A stretch of 64,000 nucleotides of DNA from Paenibacillus yonginensis. GTDB taxonomy: Bacteria; Bacillota; Bacilli; Paenibacillales; Paenibacillaceae. The notes beneath the pieces were generated by a model that was given only the letters and a program-made list of their open reading frames with translations, had not been told where the DNA came from and ran no database searches. Shown here piece by piece: positions 53,654 through 61,891 of this stretch. The stretch spans positions 186,001-250,000 of the forward strand of contig NZ_CP014167.1 in the NCBI RefSeq assembly GCF_001685395.1, written 5' to 3'. Both the position numbers and the translations under genes were made by a program. The number at the start of each line of letters is the position of its first letter. Positions within the stretch are counted from its first letter, which is position 1.

Positions 53654-55553
53654 ACCCTTCAAACATCCTTATCCGAAGCTGGAGCAGCTGGATTCAAATG
53701 CCGGTACAGCCGGCGCAAAGGCGGGAACGCCCGTACCGGCAGGAGGAGGCCCTGGAGCCAGGGCCGGAAGCAGCGCCAGAGGGAGACTCAAACCAAAAGC
53801 CAAACCGAAGAACTGGTCTGCGGCGCTCGGCCGGATTTGGATTTATTTGGCCAAACGCAAGCTGAAGCTGATGCTGGTGCTGCTCATGGTGGTCTTCAGC
53901 TCGGCGCTTTCGCTGCTTGGACCTTACCTGATCGGAGCCGCAGTCGACCGCTATCTGGAAGGGGGAAATGACGGACAGTGGGTGAGATTTCTGGTCGGGC
54001 TGGCGCTGGTCTACCTGCTGTTCTCTTTGACCTCCTGGCTGCAGAACATCTGGATGATCGAAATTGCCCAGGAGACGGTCTACCGTATGCGGCATGACCT
54101 GTTCTCTCATCTGCACCGTCTGCCTATCCCGTTCTTCGGCAAAAGGCAGCAAGGGGAGATTATGAGCCGGCTGACGAATGACGTGGACAACGTCAGTTCA
54201 ACCCTCAACAGCTCGGCCATCCAGCTGTTCTCCAGCGTGCTGATTCTGATCGGGACGTTGTCGGTCATGCTGTTTCTCAGCCCGCTGCTGACCCTGCTGA
54301 CGTTCATCGTGGTGCCGCTCATGATGCTGGGCATGCGCTGGATCACCCGGCGCACGGGTCCGCTTTATAAGCAGCGTCAGCGCAATCTCGGAGAGCTGAA
54401 CGGTTATATCGAAGAGACGTTGTCCGGACAGCGGATTATCAAGGCTTTTTCCCAGGAGGAGAAAGTGATTCGGGGTTTCCGGCAGCGGAATGAGGAAATC
54501 CGTTATTCGGGATTTTGGGCCCAGACGATCTCCGGTTTTATTCCCAAGCTGATGAATGGACTCAACAACCTCAGCTTTGCTATCGTTGCCGGCATGGGCG
54601 GGATTCTGGCGATTCAGGGTTCCATTACAGTAGGCGTAATTCTCGTTTTTGTCGAATATGCGAGGCAGTTCACTCGGCCTTTAAACGATTTGGCCAACCA
54701 GTGGAATACGCTGCTTTCCGCCGTTGCCGGCGCGGAGCGGGTATTTGAGGTCATCGACGAGGAAGTCGAAACGAAAGACGAGCTTGAAGCCGCTTCGGTA
54801 AGCCGGGTGGAAGGAGCGGTAGCTTTCTCCCATGTCGGGTTCTCCTACGAGGCGGACGGGGATACACTTTCCGATATTTCCTTTGAGGCCAAACCAGGCG
54901 AGATGATCGCTTTGGTAGGTCCGACGGGAGCCGGGAAAACAACGCTGATTCAGCTGCTCTCCCGCTTCTATGACGCCACTTCCGGCACGATTACGCTGGA
55001 TGGCCGGGATATCCGTTCGATGAAACGGGAAAGCCTGCGCTCCCATATGGCGTTTGTGCTGCAGGATTCTTTTCTGTTTCAAGGGACGATCCGGGAAAAT
55101 ATCCGCTTTGGCCGGCTGGACGCTACCGACGAGGAAGTCGAAGAGGCGGCCAAGCTGGCAAACGCCCACGGCTTCATCAGCCGGCTGCCCGGCGGCTACG
55201 ACAAGGTGCTGGACGTAGGGGGCAGCGGCATCAGCCAGGGACAGAAGCAGCTGCTCGCTATTGCCCGGGCAATTTTGTCGAATCCCGCGCTGTTGGTGCT
55301 TGATGAAGCGACGAGCAGCATTGATACCGTTACCGAGCTGAAAATTCAGGAAGGGCTGCAGAGGCTGATGCAGGGCCGCACGAGCTTTGTGATTGCCCAC
55401 CGCCTGAATACGGTCCGCCAGGCTGACAAAATTCTCGTGCTGAAGGAAGGCCGGCTGATTGAGCAGGGTTCCCATGAGGAGCTGCTGGCCCAGGGCGGCT
55501 TCTACAGCAGCTTGTATTACGGGCGGCTGGAAGAACAGCAGCAGGAGGTTTAG
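53634..55553 (+). CDS. ABC exporter half-transporter (YheH/BmrD-like)
   Basis: A 639-residue partner of the previous protein. It has an N-terminal basic, Gly/Ala/Pro-rich stretch of about 65 residues, six membrane segments, and an ATPase with Walker A GPTGAGKTT, signature ISQGQKQL and Walker B LLVLDEATSSID, with a normal catalytic Glu. The signature is degenerate (ISQGQ), which complements the non-catalytic site of the first subunit, as usual in heterodimeric exporters. ATG 53634 has GGGGAGG upstream and lies inside the end of the first gene. Confidence 0.9.
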   Translation: MFKTFVEPFKHPYPKLEQLDSNAGTAGAKAGTPVPAGGGPGARAGSSARGRLKPKAKPKNWSAALGRIWIYLAKRKLKLMLVLLMVVFSSALSLLGPYLIGAAVDRYLEGGNDGQWVRFLVGLALVYLLFSLTSWLQNIWMIEIAQETVYRMRHDLFSHLHRLPIPFFGKRQQGEIMSRLTNDVDNVSSTLNSSAIQLFSSVLILIGTLSVMLFLSPLLTLLTFIVVPLMMLGMRWITRRTGPLYKQRQRNLGELNGYIEETLSGQRIIKAFSQEEKVIRGFRQRNEEIRYSGFWAQTISGFIPKLMNGLNNLSFAIVAGMGGILAIQGSITVGVILVFVEYARQFTRPLNDLANQWNTLLSAVAGAERVFEVIDEEVETKDELEAASVSRVEGAVAFSHVGFSYEADGDTLSDISFEAKPGEMIALVGPTGAGKTTLIQLLSRFYDATSGTITLDGRDIRSMKRESLRSHMAFVLQDSFLFQGTIRENIRFGRLDATDEEVEEAAKLANAHGFISRLPGGYDKVLDVGGSGISQGQKQLLAIARAILSNPALLVLDEATSSIDTVTELKIQEGLQRLMQGRTSFVIAHRLNTVRQADKILVLKEGRLIEQGSHEELLAQGGFYSSLYYGRLEEQQQEV

Positions 55554-55685
55554 GGAACCACGAAGCAGCTGTAGCGTCTATGCTCAGCCGTGTAAAAAAC
55601 AATTTAGGCTGTTTGCTCGTTTGTGCTGGCTGGTGTTTTATGGTAAGGTAAAAACAATTCTTAGGATCGGAGGGTTTGCGAAGCG

Positions 55686-55730
55686 ATGTGGAACTTTATC
55701 CGTTTGCGTAATTACGCTTTGTGCATCTAA
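55686..55730 (+). CDS. 14-residue leader peptide with Arg-Leu-Arg motif
   Basis: Encodes MWNFIRLRNYALCI. GGAGGG at 55669-55674 lies eleven bases before the ATG. Arg6-Leu7-Arg8 is the +X+ motif at which macrolides stall ribosomes, and the ErmD leader peptide is also 14 residues with RLR at 6-8 (established for Erm leaders). It sits upstream of a terminator and hflX, as expected of an antibiotic-sensing leader. Codons 2-4 carry GGAACTTT, which can pair with AAAGTTCC at 55744-55751. No homologue is checked, so the call rests on motif, ribosome site and context. Confidence 0.6.
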   Translation: MWNFIRLRNYALCI

Positions 55731-55861
55731 TTGAATAGGGCTCAAAGTTCCTGCCTGGACGGCGGGACGAACGGGATTGGTCTGCATATGTACGTAAACC
55801 GGAATAGATGGCCGCTCCAGGCTGCAGCTTAACCTGCAGCTGGCATTTGCGGTTATATACA
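55690..55861 (+). promoter_or_regulatory. Structured attenuator leader upstream of hflX
   Basis: Mutually exclusive pairings can be drawn. GGAACTTT (55690-55697) pairs with AAAGTTCC (55744-55751). The latter alternatively joins a hairpin CCTGCC (55750-55755) with GGCGGG (55761-55766). GCTGCAG (55821-55827) pairs with CTGCAGC (55834-55840). CCGCTCC (55812-55818) can pair with GGGGCGG (55864-55870), the 5' arm of the terminator, making an antiterminator. A GCGTAATTACGC palindrome (55706-55717) lies within the leader peptide codons just after the stall motif. Confidence 0.55.
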
Positions 55862-55891
55862 AGGGGGCGGACAACAGCGCCCTCTTTTTTT
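55862..55891 (+). terminator. Intrinsic terminator between the leader peptide and hflX
   Basis: AGGGGGCG at 55862-55869, eight-base loop, CGCCCTCT at 55878-55885 (one G-U pair), then TTTTTT. It ends about 355 bases before hflX and would make a short RNA of about 200 bases in the absence of antitermination. Confidence 0.75.
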
Positions 55892-56246
55892 GTGCGCCTG
55901 GACGCTAGTAGAAGCGGGGAGGCTGGAGGGCGGTTTTTGCTGCACTGGCCTTTAACCTTTTTCGGATAGGACATTCCGGGCTCTGATATTCAGAATCAGG
56001 GTTCAGAATCAGGATTCGAATTCAGGATTCAGGATTCAGGATTCAGGATATTCAGGCCGGGTACAATAAAATCAGATTTTTCCGTTCGTATCCATCCGCC
56101 GTCCCGGGCAGGGACCAGGGAGCAGGCGACAGCCTGCAGAGAAGGAACAGATATGCATACAGCGGGAAATAGAAGCCGCCTGAACCTTAAACGGGGTGGG
56201 TTGCCCTTATTGGAGAGGTTCAGATCAAACGGAGGTAGATGAATAG
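55892..56246 (+). other. Non-coding stretch between the attenuator and hflX
   Basis: No gene seen. It contains the ATTCAGG repeats, a possible -10 box TACAAT (56062-56067) without a convincing -35, and two small hairpins: GTCCC/GGGAC (56101-56115) and GCAGGC/GCCTGC (56122-56137). Confidence 0.5.
56020..56056 (+). repeat. Heptanucleotide tandem repeat ATTCAGG
   Basis: Four perfect ATTCAGG copies (56020-56047) followed by ATATTCAGG; degenerate copies (ATTCAGAATC, GGTTCAGAATC) stand just upstream from 55988. Six bases after the array is TACAAT, so copy number might shift promoter spacing. Confidence 0.85.
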
Positions 56247-57509
56247 ATGATGGACATTCAAGAGCAGAAAGCCGTCCTGGTCGGCGTAAACCTGAACAAC
56301 CAGCTGGATTTCGAATATTCCATGGAGGAACTGGCGAATCTGGCTGCTGCCTGTGACGTGGAAGTCGTTGCCGAGCTGACCCAGAACATGGAGAAGATCA
56401 ATAAATCGCATTATATCGGTACGGGAAAAGTGGAAGAGGTCCGCGAGCTGTACAACAAACTCGAAGCCAATCTGGTCATCTTTAATGACGAGCTGTCCCC
56501 CTCGCAGATCCGCAACCTGGAGAGCGATCTGGACTGCAAGGTCATTGACCGGACCATTTTGATCCTGGACATCTTTGAGCAGCGGGCCAAAACGCGCGAA
56601 GCCCAGCTTCAAGTCGAGGTAGCCCAGCTGCAGTACATGCTGCCGCGCCTGATTGGCCTGCGCGAATCACTGGGCCGCCAAAGCGGCGGCGTCGGCACCA
56701 AGAACAGAGGCGCCGGGGAAACCCGGCTCGAGCTGGACCGCCGGCGGATCGAAGAGAAGATCAGCGCTTTGTCCAAGGAGCTTGAAGTGGTGGTCGCCCA
56801 GCGGCAAATCCAGCGCAAGCAGCGGAGGAAAAATGAAATTCCGGTCGTCGCTTTGGTCGGCTATACGAATGCTGGCAAATCGACGGTTATGAACGCGCTG
56901 CTGGAGGTGTTTGGCGGTGGAGAAGGCAAGCAGGTCTTCGAGAAAAACATGCTGTTCGCCACGCTGGAAACGTCCGTCCGCAGCATTGAGCTGCCGGACA
57001 ACAAATCGTTCCTGCTTACGGATACAGTCGGGTTTGTCAGCAAGCTGCCCCACCATCTGATCAAAGCGTTCCGCTCGACCCTCGAAGAGGTGGCGGAAGC
57101 CGACCTGCTGGTTCATGTGGTGGATTACGCCAATCCGAAATACGAGCAGCTGATCCAGATCACTGAGCATACGCTCAAGGAGATCGGGGTTAAGGACATC
57201 CCGACGATTATGGCCTACAACAAAGGTGATCTGGCTGGCGTTGAGATTCCGAGAGTCGAAGACGCGGCGATTTATATGGCCGCCAAACCGAGAACCGGCG
57301 TTGCCGAATTGGTTGACCTAATCAAGCAGCAAATTTTCAAGGATTATGTAACCTGCGAAATGCTGATTCCTTATGATCAGGGGGCTGTCGTTTCTTATTT
57401 CAATGAGCATGCAAACGTGCTGGAGACGGAATATGAGAACGAAGGAACCCGGCTGAAGCTGGAGTGCAAAACGAAGGATCTGGAGAAATACCGGGAGTTC
57501 GTGCTGTAG
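56247..57509 (+). CDS. hflX: HflX-family GTPase (ribosome-splitting factor)
   Basis: A 420-residue ribosome-associated GTPase that splits stalled 70S ribosomes. The N-terminal domain has SHYIGTGKVEEV and IFNDELSPSQIRNLE, the linker GGVGTKNRGAGETRLELDRR, and the G domain G1 GYTNAGKST (from residue 205), G3 DTVGF and G4 NKGD. The C-terminal extension is present. Starts at ATG 56247 or 56250, GGAGG at 56231. In Listeria, the homologue HflXr gives macrolide and lincosamide resistance and is controlled by leader-dependent attenuation, which fits the leader upstream here. Confidence 0.95.
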   Translation: MMDIQEQKAVLVGVNLNNQLDFEYSMEELANLAAACDVEVVAELTQNMEKINKSHYIGTGKVEEVRELYNKLEANLVIFNDELSPSQIRNLESDLDCKVIDRTILILDIFEQRAKTREAQLQVEVAQLQYMLPRLIGLRESLGRQSGGVGTKNRGAGETRLELDRRRIEEKISALSKELEVVVAQRQIQRKQRRKNEIPVVALVGYTNAGKSTVMNALLEVFGGGEGKQVFEKNMLFATLETSVRSIELPDNKSFLLTDTVGFVSKLPHHLIKAFRSTLEEVAEADLLVHVVDYANPKYEQLIQITEHTLKEIGVKDIPTIMAYNKGDLAGVEIPRVEDAAIYMAAKPRTGVAELVDLIKQQIFKDYVTCEMLIPYDQGAVVSYFNEHANVLETEYENEGTRLKLECKTKDLEKYREFVL

Positions 57510-57557
57510 CTCGGAGCTCTAAAAGCTAAACTCTAAACTGAATAAATGCATAAATTC

Positions 57558-57614
57558 ACGGTCCCTTACAGGCCGGTTCCTTACAGAATCGTTCCCTAAA
57601 GGGACCGTATTTTT
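57558..57614 (+). terminator. Intrinsic terminator after hflX
   Basis: ACGGTCCCTT at 57558-57567 pairs perfectly with AAGGGACCGT at 57599-57608, then ATTTTTT. Confidence 0.85.
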
Positions 57615-57744
57615 TAGTAAAGCACATTTTTCAAAAAATCTTGCCTCCCGTGGAACATTCTGGTATGATCGAATCCTTCTCGCAATTGCCCTTGTCTGAA
57701 GTAGACGGATCAGCCGTCATACACACTTATCGGAGGTGCTCCAC

Positions 57745-58521
57745 ATGCTTTATTTGACTTTGGCTTCCAAAGCCTACGCCCGCAACCTGCAGTTTAGGGG
57801 CGCGCATTTATTCCATAACATCGCAAGCGCCGCTTTTGGCTTCTTGTACGCCAGCCTTTGGATCGGTCTGGGACAGGATCACAGCTTGGGCGAATACGGT
57901 GTGCAGGGCATGGTGGCCTACATAGCCTTTAATCAGGCCGCCTTATGGATTACAACTTTTACCTCAAACGGGCTTGGAATTCCCCAGTCGGTCAGGACAG
58001 GCCAGATCTCGCTGGATCTGATGAGGCCGGTCCATTTATTCAGCCACCTGATGGCCCGGGAATGGGGGCAGCTTGCCTACCAGTTTGTTTACAAATCCCT
58101 TCCTATCTTTACTCTCTATTTCTTCCTGTTCCATTTGGAGCTGCCGCGAACGCTGTCCAGCGTACTCTCATGCCTGCTGGGCCTTCTGGGAGCTTCCTAT
58201 ATGTCGATCTGCATCAACTATTTAATAGGCGTTACTGCGCTCTGGACGACAGAATCGAATTGGCTGTATTGGGGCAATTACAGTTTGAGCAATCTGTTGT
58301 CCGGCTTTTTTGTGCCGCTGGAATGGCTCCCGGATTGGCTGGCCCGGCTGGCCTGGTTGTCCCCTTATCCTTATCTGCTGTATGTTCCTTCGCGATTATT
58401 TCTGGGATTAGGCGCCGGTTCATTGCTTTGGGGAACCCTGTTTTGGTGTCTGCTGCTGACCATCCTCTGCCTGTCGGTTACCAGACTGCTTCGGCAAAAG
58501 GTGGAGGTGCAGGGCGGATGA
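57745..58521 (+). CDS. ABC-2 family exporter permease, first subunit
   Basis: A 258-residue protein with six membrane segments, of the ABC-2 family with the FxxGxxxP-type pattern (NLLSGFFVPLEWLPDW) near the fifth segment. It works with the next two gene products. ATG 57745 follows GGAGG by eight bases; GTG 57736 overlaps that site. Stop overlaps the next start (ATGA). Confidence 0.85.
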   Translation: MLYLTLASKAYARNLQFRGAHLFHNIASAAFGFLYASLWIGLGQDHSLGEYGVQGMVAYIAFNQAALWITTFTSNGLGIPQSVRTGQISLDLMRPVHLFSHLMAREWGQLAYQFVYKSLPIFTLYFFLFHLELPRTLSSVLSCLLGLLGASYMSICINYLIGVTALWTTESNWLYWGNYSLSNLLSGFFVPLEWLPDWLARLAWLSPYPYLLYVPSRLFLGLGAGSLLWGTLFWCLLLTILCLSVTRLLRQKVEVQGG

Positions 58522-59318
58522 GAAGCGAGTCCTGGCTGTCTATTTATAAGCTGTTGATTCTGACAACACTACGGAGCCGGATGCAGTATAAATTCAACTT
58601 CGTATTTGGTTCGCTGATGGCGGCAATCGTCCAGATTAATGAATTCCTGATGGTCGCAATCGTGCTGTATAAGTTTGGGGAAATTAAGGGCTGGTCGCTT
58701 TATGAAATCGGCTATTTGTATGCCGTGTTGACCTTGGCGAGGACGCTTTACCGCACCTTCGGAGATGAAGTGCATCATTTGGAAAAATATTTGGTGAGCG
58801 GGGACCTTGACGGCGTGCTGATCCGGCCGCTTCCTGTCCTCTTGGCCTTAATGCCGCAAGGCTTCCGCTTGATGATCGGTGAAGTGCTGCAAGGCGGCTT
58901 TGTCCTGGTCTGGGCGTTCATCGGTTTGCTGCGCAGCGGGCAGATAGACTGGACGGCCATCCCTTTGACCTTGTTTATTATCGTGACCGGGGCGGGGATT
59001 TTGTTTGCCATTGGACTTGCGACGGCGACGATGGGCTTCTGGACGACACGGATTTCCGAGCTGCAAAATCTGACGGAAGATGCGGCGAGAGCCGCCGCGC
59101 AATATCCGCTGACGCTTTATCCGAAATGGCTGTCCGGCCTCCTGTTGACCGTAATTCCGGTAGGCTTGGTCAACTACATACCTTCCCTTTATATTCTGCG
59201 GGGAGAATTAGGTCTATGGGCCGTTGGCCTGACGGGTTTGGGAGCGGTGTTTTTTCTGCTGCTGAGCCTGTGGTTCTGGCGGTTTGGGCTGACCAAATAT
59301 CAAAGCACTGGAAGCTGA
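58518..59318 (+). CDS. ABC-2 family exporter permease, second subunit (PF06182-like)
   Basis: A 266-residue protein with six membrane segments, starting MRSESWLSIYKLLILTTLRSRMQYK, with LVSGDLDGVLIRPLPVL and AQYPLTLYPKWLSGLLLTVIPVG (landmarks), typical of the second permease in viologen-exporter-like ABC-2 systems. The long frame upstream of ATG 58518 overlaps the first permease in another frame and is not used. Cargo unknown; may be a drug or lipid. Confidence 0.85.
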   Translation: MRSESWLSIYKLLILTTLRSRMQYKFNFVFGSLMAAIVQINEFLMVAIVLYKFGEIKGWSLYEIGYLYAVLTLARTLYRTFGDEVHHLEKYLVSGDLDGVLIRPLPVLLALMPQGFRLMIGEVLQGGFVLVWAFIGLLRSGQIDWTAIPLTLFIIVTGAGILFAIGLATATMGFWTTRISELQNLTEDAARAAAQYPLTLYPKWLSGLLLTVIPVGLVNYIPSLYILRGELGLWAVGLTGLGAVFFLLLSLWFWRFGLTKYQSTGS

Positions 59319-59435
59319 CGGCAGCACATGTCTCCCCCGGGCGGCCGAAACACAAAAGGGCGGAGAAGCGGCCGGGGGACAACGCGAACCATAATAAGCA
59401 ATCCTAATAAAGGTATCCGTGAAGGAGGATGAAAC

Positions 59436-60416
59436 ATGCGCATAGAAGCCAGACATTTGAACAAACAGTTCAAAACCCCGGTGGTGCGGGAAGGACGATT
59501 TGCCGGACTGCGGTCTTTGTTCGCCCGGGATTACCGAATTAAAGAAGCCGTCAAGGATATCAGCTTCAACATTGAATCCGGCGAATTTGTCGGTTATATC
59601 GGCCCTAATGGTGCCGGCAAATCAACAACAATCAAAATGCTGACCGGCATCCTGCACCCTACAGGCGGGGAGGTGCTGCTGGGCGGAATCAACCCGCACC
59701 GGGAACGGAAAAGGGCCGTCCGGCGGCTTGGAGTTGTGTTCGGACAGCGCAGCCAGCTGTGGTGGGACCTTCCGGTCAAGGATTCCTATGATATTCTCGC
59801 CAAAATGTACGGCGTAGACGAGGCGCTCAAGCAAAGCCGGCTGGCGCAGTTTGCAGCATTGCTGGACCTTGAGGAATTTTGGCTGACTCCAGTCCGCAAG
59901 CTGTCGCTGGGACAGCGGATGCGGGCCGATCTGGCCGCTGCGCTGCTTCACGATCCGGATCTGCTGTTCCTGGACGAGCCGACGATCGGGCTGGACGTCA
60001 ATGCCAAACGTGAAATCCGCCAGTTTCTGAAGATGCTGAATGCCGATTTCGGCAAAACGGTTCTGCTGACCACTCACGATATGGACGACATCGAGCAGCT
60101 GTGCAGCCGGGTCATGGTGATCGGGAATGGGGAACTGTCGTTTGACGGCACGGTCCAGTCTCTGCGGGATACGATCGGCCTGCCGACGAGATTCAGAGTC
60201 ACTTATCGCGGTGAAGTGAACATTCCTGCGATTCCTGCACTGGAACATGCCAGACTGGCTGTCACCTTACAGGAAGGCAGCGTCATCACCGTTGAAGCCA
60301 ACCGGAAAACCATCAACACGATGGAGGTGCTTCGCGAGCTGGGCAGCTGGGGAGAAATAGAAGACGTGGAGATGATGGAGCCTGATTTCGAGGAAGTCAT
60401 TCACCGGGTTTATTAG
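59436..60416 (+). CDS. ABC-2 exporter ATP-binding protein
   Basis: A 326-residue ATPase. Walker A is GPNGAGKST, the signature LSLGQRMR, Walker B DLLFLDEPTIGLD and the switch LTTHDMDD. The Q-loop region reads VFGQRSQLWWDLP, typical of this subgroup. A C-terminal extension of about 90 residues follows. GGAGGATG stands before ATG 59436. Partner of the two preceding permeases. Confidence 0.92.
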   Translation: MRIEARHLNKQFKTPVVREGRFAGLRSLFARDYRIKEAVKDISFNIESGEFVGYIGPNGAGKSTTIKMLTGILHPTGGEVLLGGINPHRERKRAVRRLGVVFGQRSQLWWDLPVKDSYDILAKMYGVDEALKQSRLAQFAALLDLEEFWLTPVRKLSLGQRMRADLAAALLHDPDLLFLDEPTIGLDVNAKREIRQFLKMLNADFGKTVLLTTHDMDDIEQLCSRVMVIGNGELSFDGTVQSLRDTIGLPTRFRVTYRGEVNIPAIPALEHARLAVTLQEGSVITVEANRKTINTMEVLRELGSWGEIEDVEMMEPDFEEVIHRVY

Positions 60417-60530
60417 GGATTAGACGGGAATGAGCCAAGCCATAAATTAGTGAGTATAAAAAACCAATATATGGTAGTATAAAAGCAGGATTGAGGGTAA
60501 GATGAATCCGTTTTATTAAGGAGTGATAAA

Positions 60531-61160
60531 TTGAGGCGAGCAGGATTAGTTTTGTTAGTGCTGGCAATAATGTCCGTAGTGTCAGCATGCAGCAGTGAAG
60601 ATACAGATATGACCATGATGTCCGAAACTCCCGTGGAAGCCCAAGACAAAGACCAAGTGAAAAAGGCTCTCAATGAGGATATAAACTCGAACCCTGGTGA
60701 GAAGTACGTTGAAAGGTTCTCTTATCTGAAACAGCTGTCTTTAGAGAAGCAGGAGGCTTTTGCTCGATTTAAATCGGAGAGGAACCTGCAAGAACTTTAC
60801 GAGTTCACTCCTGAAGATATGGTGCTGGTTTATCTTTATTGTCTATCAATAGGCGACCCGGACTTAATATATGAGATTACTTTTAATGGGGGGCAACTTC
60901 CTGACCGAGATAAATTTCGGAAAGATTACTTCGAGTATGTAATGAATTATGATTCTGAAACAGCCGTGCATTACAGATATTATGATTCTATAAAAGTGGA
61001 TGAGAGTACGGCCAAGGAAAAGCAAGTAACTGTACTTATAACGGTTAGTATTGAAACAACGACCCATACTATGGCTTTAGGACTGCAACGGGAAGATCAG
61101 GTATGGAAATTGGATATCTATCCTTTGATACAAGATTATATAAATAAAGCAAGCAAGTAA
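60531..61160 (+). CDS. Putative lipoprotein, unknown function
   Basis: A 209-residue lipoprotein: MRRAGLVLLVLAIMSVVSAC gives a lipobox with Cys20. The mature part is acidic and soluble; the C-terminal half (VTVLITVSIETTTHTMALGLQRE, landmark) looks like a small beta domain of the NTF2 or DUF4878 sort, but I cannot assign it. TTG 60531 has AAGGAGTGA seven bases before. Coding and flanks (60420-61250) are clearly more AT-rich than neighbours, suggesting later acquisition. Confidence 0.75.
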   Translation: MRRAGLVLLVLAIMSVVSACSSEDTDMTMMSETPVEAQDKDQVKKALNEDINSNPGEKYVERFSYLKQLSLEKQEAFARFKSERNLQELYEFTPEDMVLVYLYCLSIGDPDLIYEITFNGGQLPDRDKFRKDYFEYVMNYDSETAVHYRYYDSIKVDESTAKEKQVTVLITVSIETTTHTMALGLQREDQVWKLDIYPLIQDYINKASK

Positions 61161-61317
61161 AAACAAAACCCAATAGGTTACTCAGGTATGATCAAAATTA
61201 GAATTTAACATAGCCAAGCATTCAAGAATCGAGACTGAATAAGCCTCCCGCCTTGCCCGGTTCTCCCGGTTTGTTTATAGTAGAGGGAAGATGAGTGAAC
61301 AGAACAGGAGAGTCGAT

Positions 61318-61770
61318 ATGAACGAGAAAGCATTATCCCCGCTTGTCCAAGCATTAAATATGGAGCGGCACGTCGAAGGCGGCTGGTTTAAGGAGCTGTG
61401 GAAGTCTTCCTTTGAAATCCCGCACGAAGTCCTGAAACCGAAATACTCAGGCGCCCGCGCGGCGGCCAGCTCGATTTATTTCCTGCTGCATCCAGGCGAA
61501 ACCTCGGCTTGGCATGTGGTGCTGTCTGACGAGCTGTGGCTGTATCACTCCGGCGGTCCGCTCGAGCTGACGCTGGGCGGCAGCGGAGACAGTCCGGAAG
61601 ATGGCGAGAAATTCATCCTCGGCATGGACATTGAAAATGGGCAAACCCCGCAGGCGCTTGTACCTGCAGGCGTCTGGCAGTCGGCAAGACCCTTGGGCGA
61701 CGAGCCGGTATTTGTATCCTGCGTGGTAGCTCCGGGTTTCCACTATGATGATTTCAGCCTGGAGAAATAG
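61318..61770 (+). CDS. DUF985 cupin-family protein
   Basis: A 150-residue single-domain cupin. Family pattern: ERHVEGGWFKELW near the start, AASSIYFLLHPGETSAWHVVLSDELWLYHSGGPLELTL in the middle (landmark), and LVPAGVWQSARPL and VVAPGFHYDDF at the end, where His residues could bind metal. ATG 61318 with AGGAGAG upstream is preferred over ATG 61291. Function of the family is unknown; some relatives are sugar epimerase-like. Confidence 0.88.
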   Translation: MNEKALSPLVQALNMERHVEGGWFKELWKSSFEIPHEVLKPKYSGARAAASSIYFLLHPGETSAWHVVLSDELWLYHSGGPLELTLGGSGDSPEDGEKFILGMDIENGQTPQALVPAGVWQSARPLGDEPVFVSCVVAPGFHYDDFSLEK

Positions 61771-61778
61771 GATAAAGC

Positions 61779-61820
61779 AAGAAGCCAGCCGCATCCGGAA
61801 TCGGATCAGACTGGCTTCTT
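61779..61820 (+). terminator. Hairpin after the cupin gene
   Basis: AAGAAGCCAG at 61779-61788 pairs perfectly with CTGGCTTCTT at 61811-61820, between convergent genes; usable in either direction. Confidence 0.6.
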
Positions 61821-61828
61821 GGATGCAG

Positions 61829-61863
61829 AGCCCTTGAACATTTTGGTTCAGGGGCTTTTTTTC
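61829..61863 (+). terminator. Second intrinsic terminator before the alpha-galactosidase end
   Basis: AGCCCTTGAAC at 61829-61839 pairs with GTTCAGGGGCT at 61846-61856 (one G-U pair), then TTTTTTT. Confidence 0.75.
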
Positions 61864-61891
61864 TCTGAAGCAAGAATGTTATCTTGTTCGC

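Noticed and set aside
55638..55974. Minus-strand open frames over the hflX attenuator
   Set aside because: No ribosome site and no protein-like pattern; they mirror the structured leader.
55985..56060. CRISPR-like or site-specific array at the ATTCAGG repeats
   Set aside because: The units are seven bases with no spacers, so it is a simple tandem repeat.
56160..56246. T-box-like element before hflX (GGGGTGGGTTGCCC)
   Set aside because: The T-box consensus needs ACCGCG after GGGTGG and a specifier stem with terminator; neither is present.
56239..56250. Three-codon frame ATG AAT AGA TGA overlapping the hflX start
   Set aside because: The ribosome site is only three bases away, too close for efficient use; more likely chance.
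57945..58517. Long open stretch in the same frame as the second ABC-2 permease, seeming to extend it by 191 residues
   Set aside because: It lies over the first permease gene in another frame, reads as low-quality protein, and the ATGA overlap at 58518 marks the true start.
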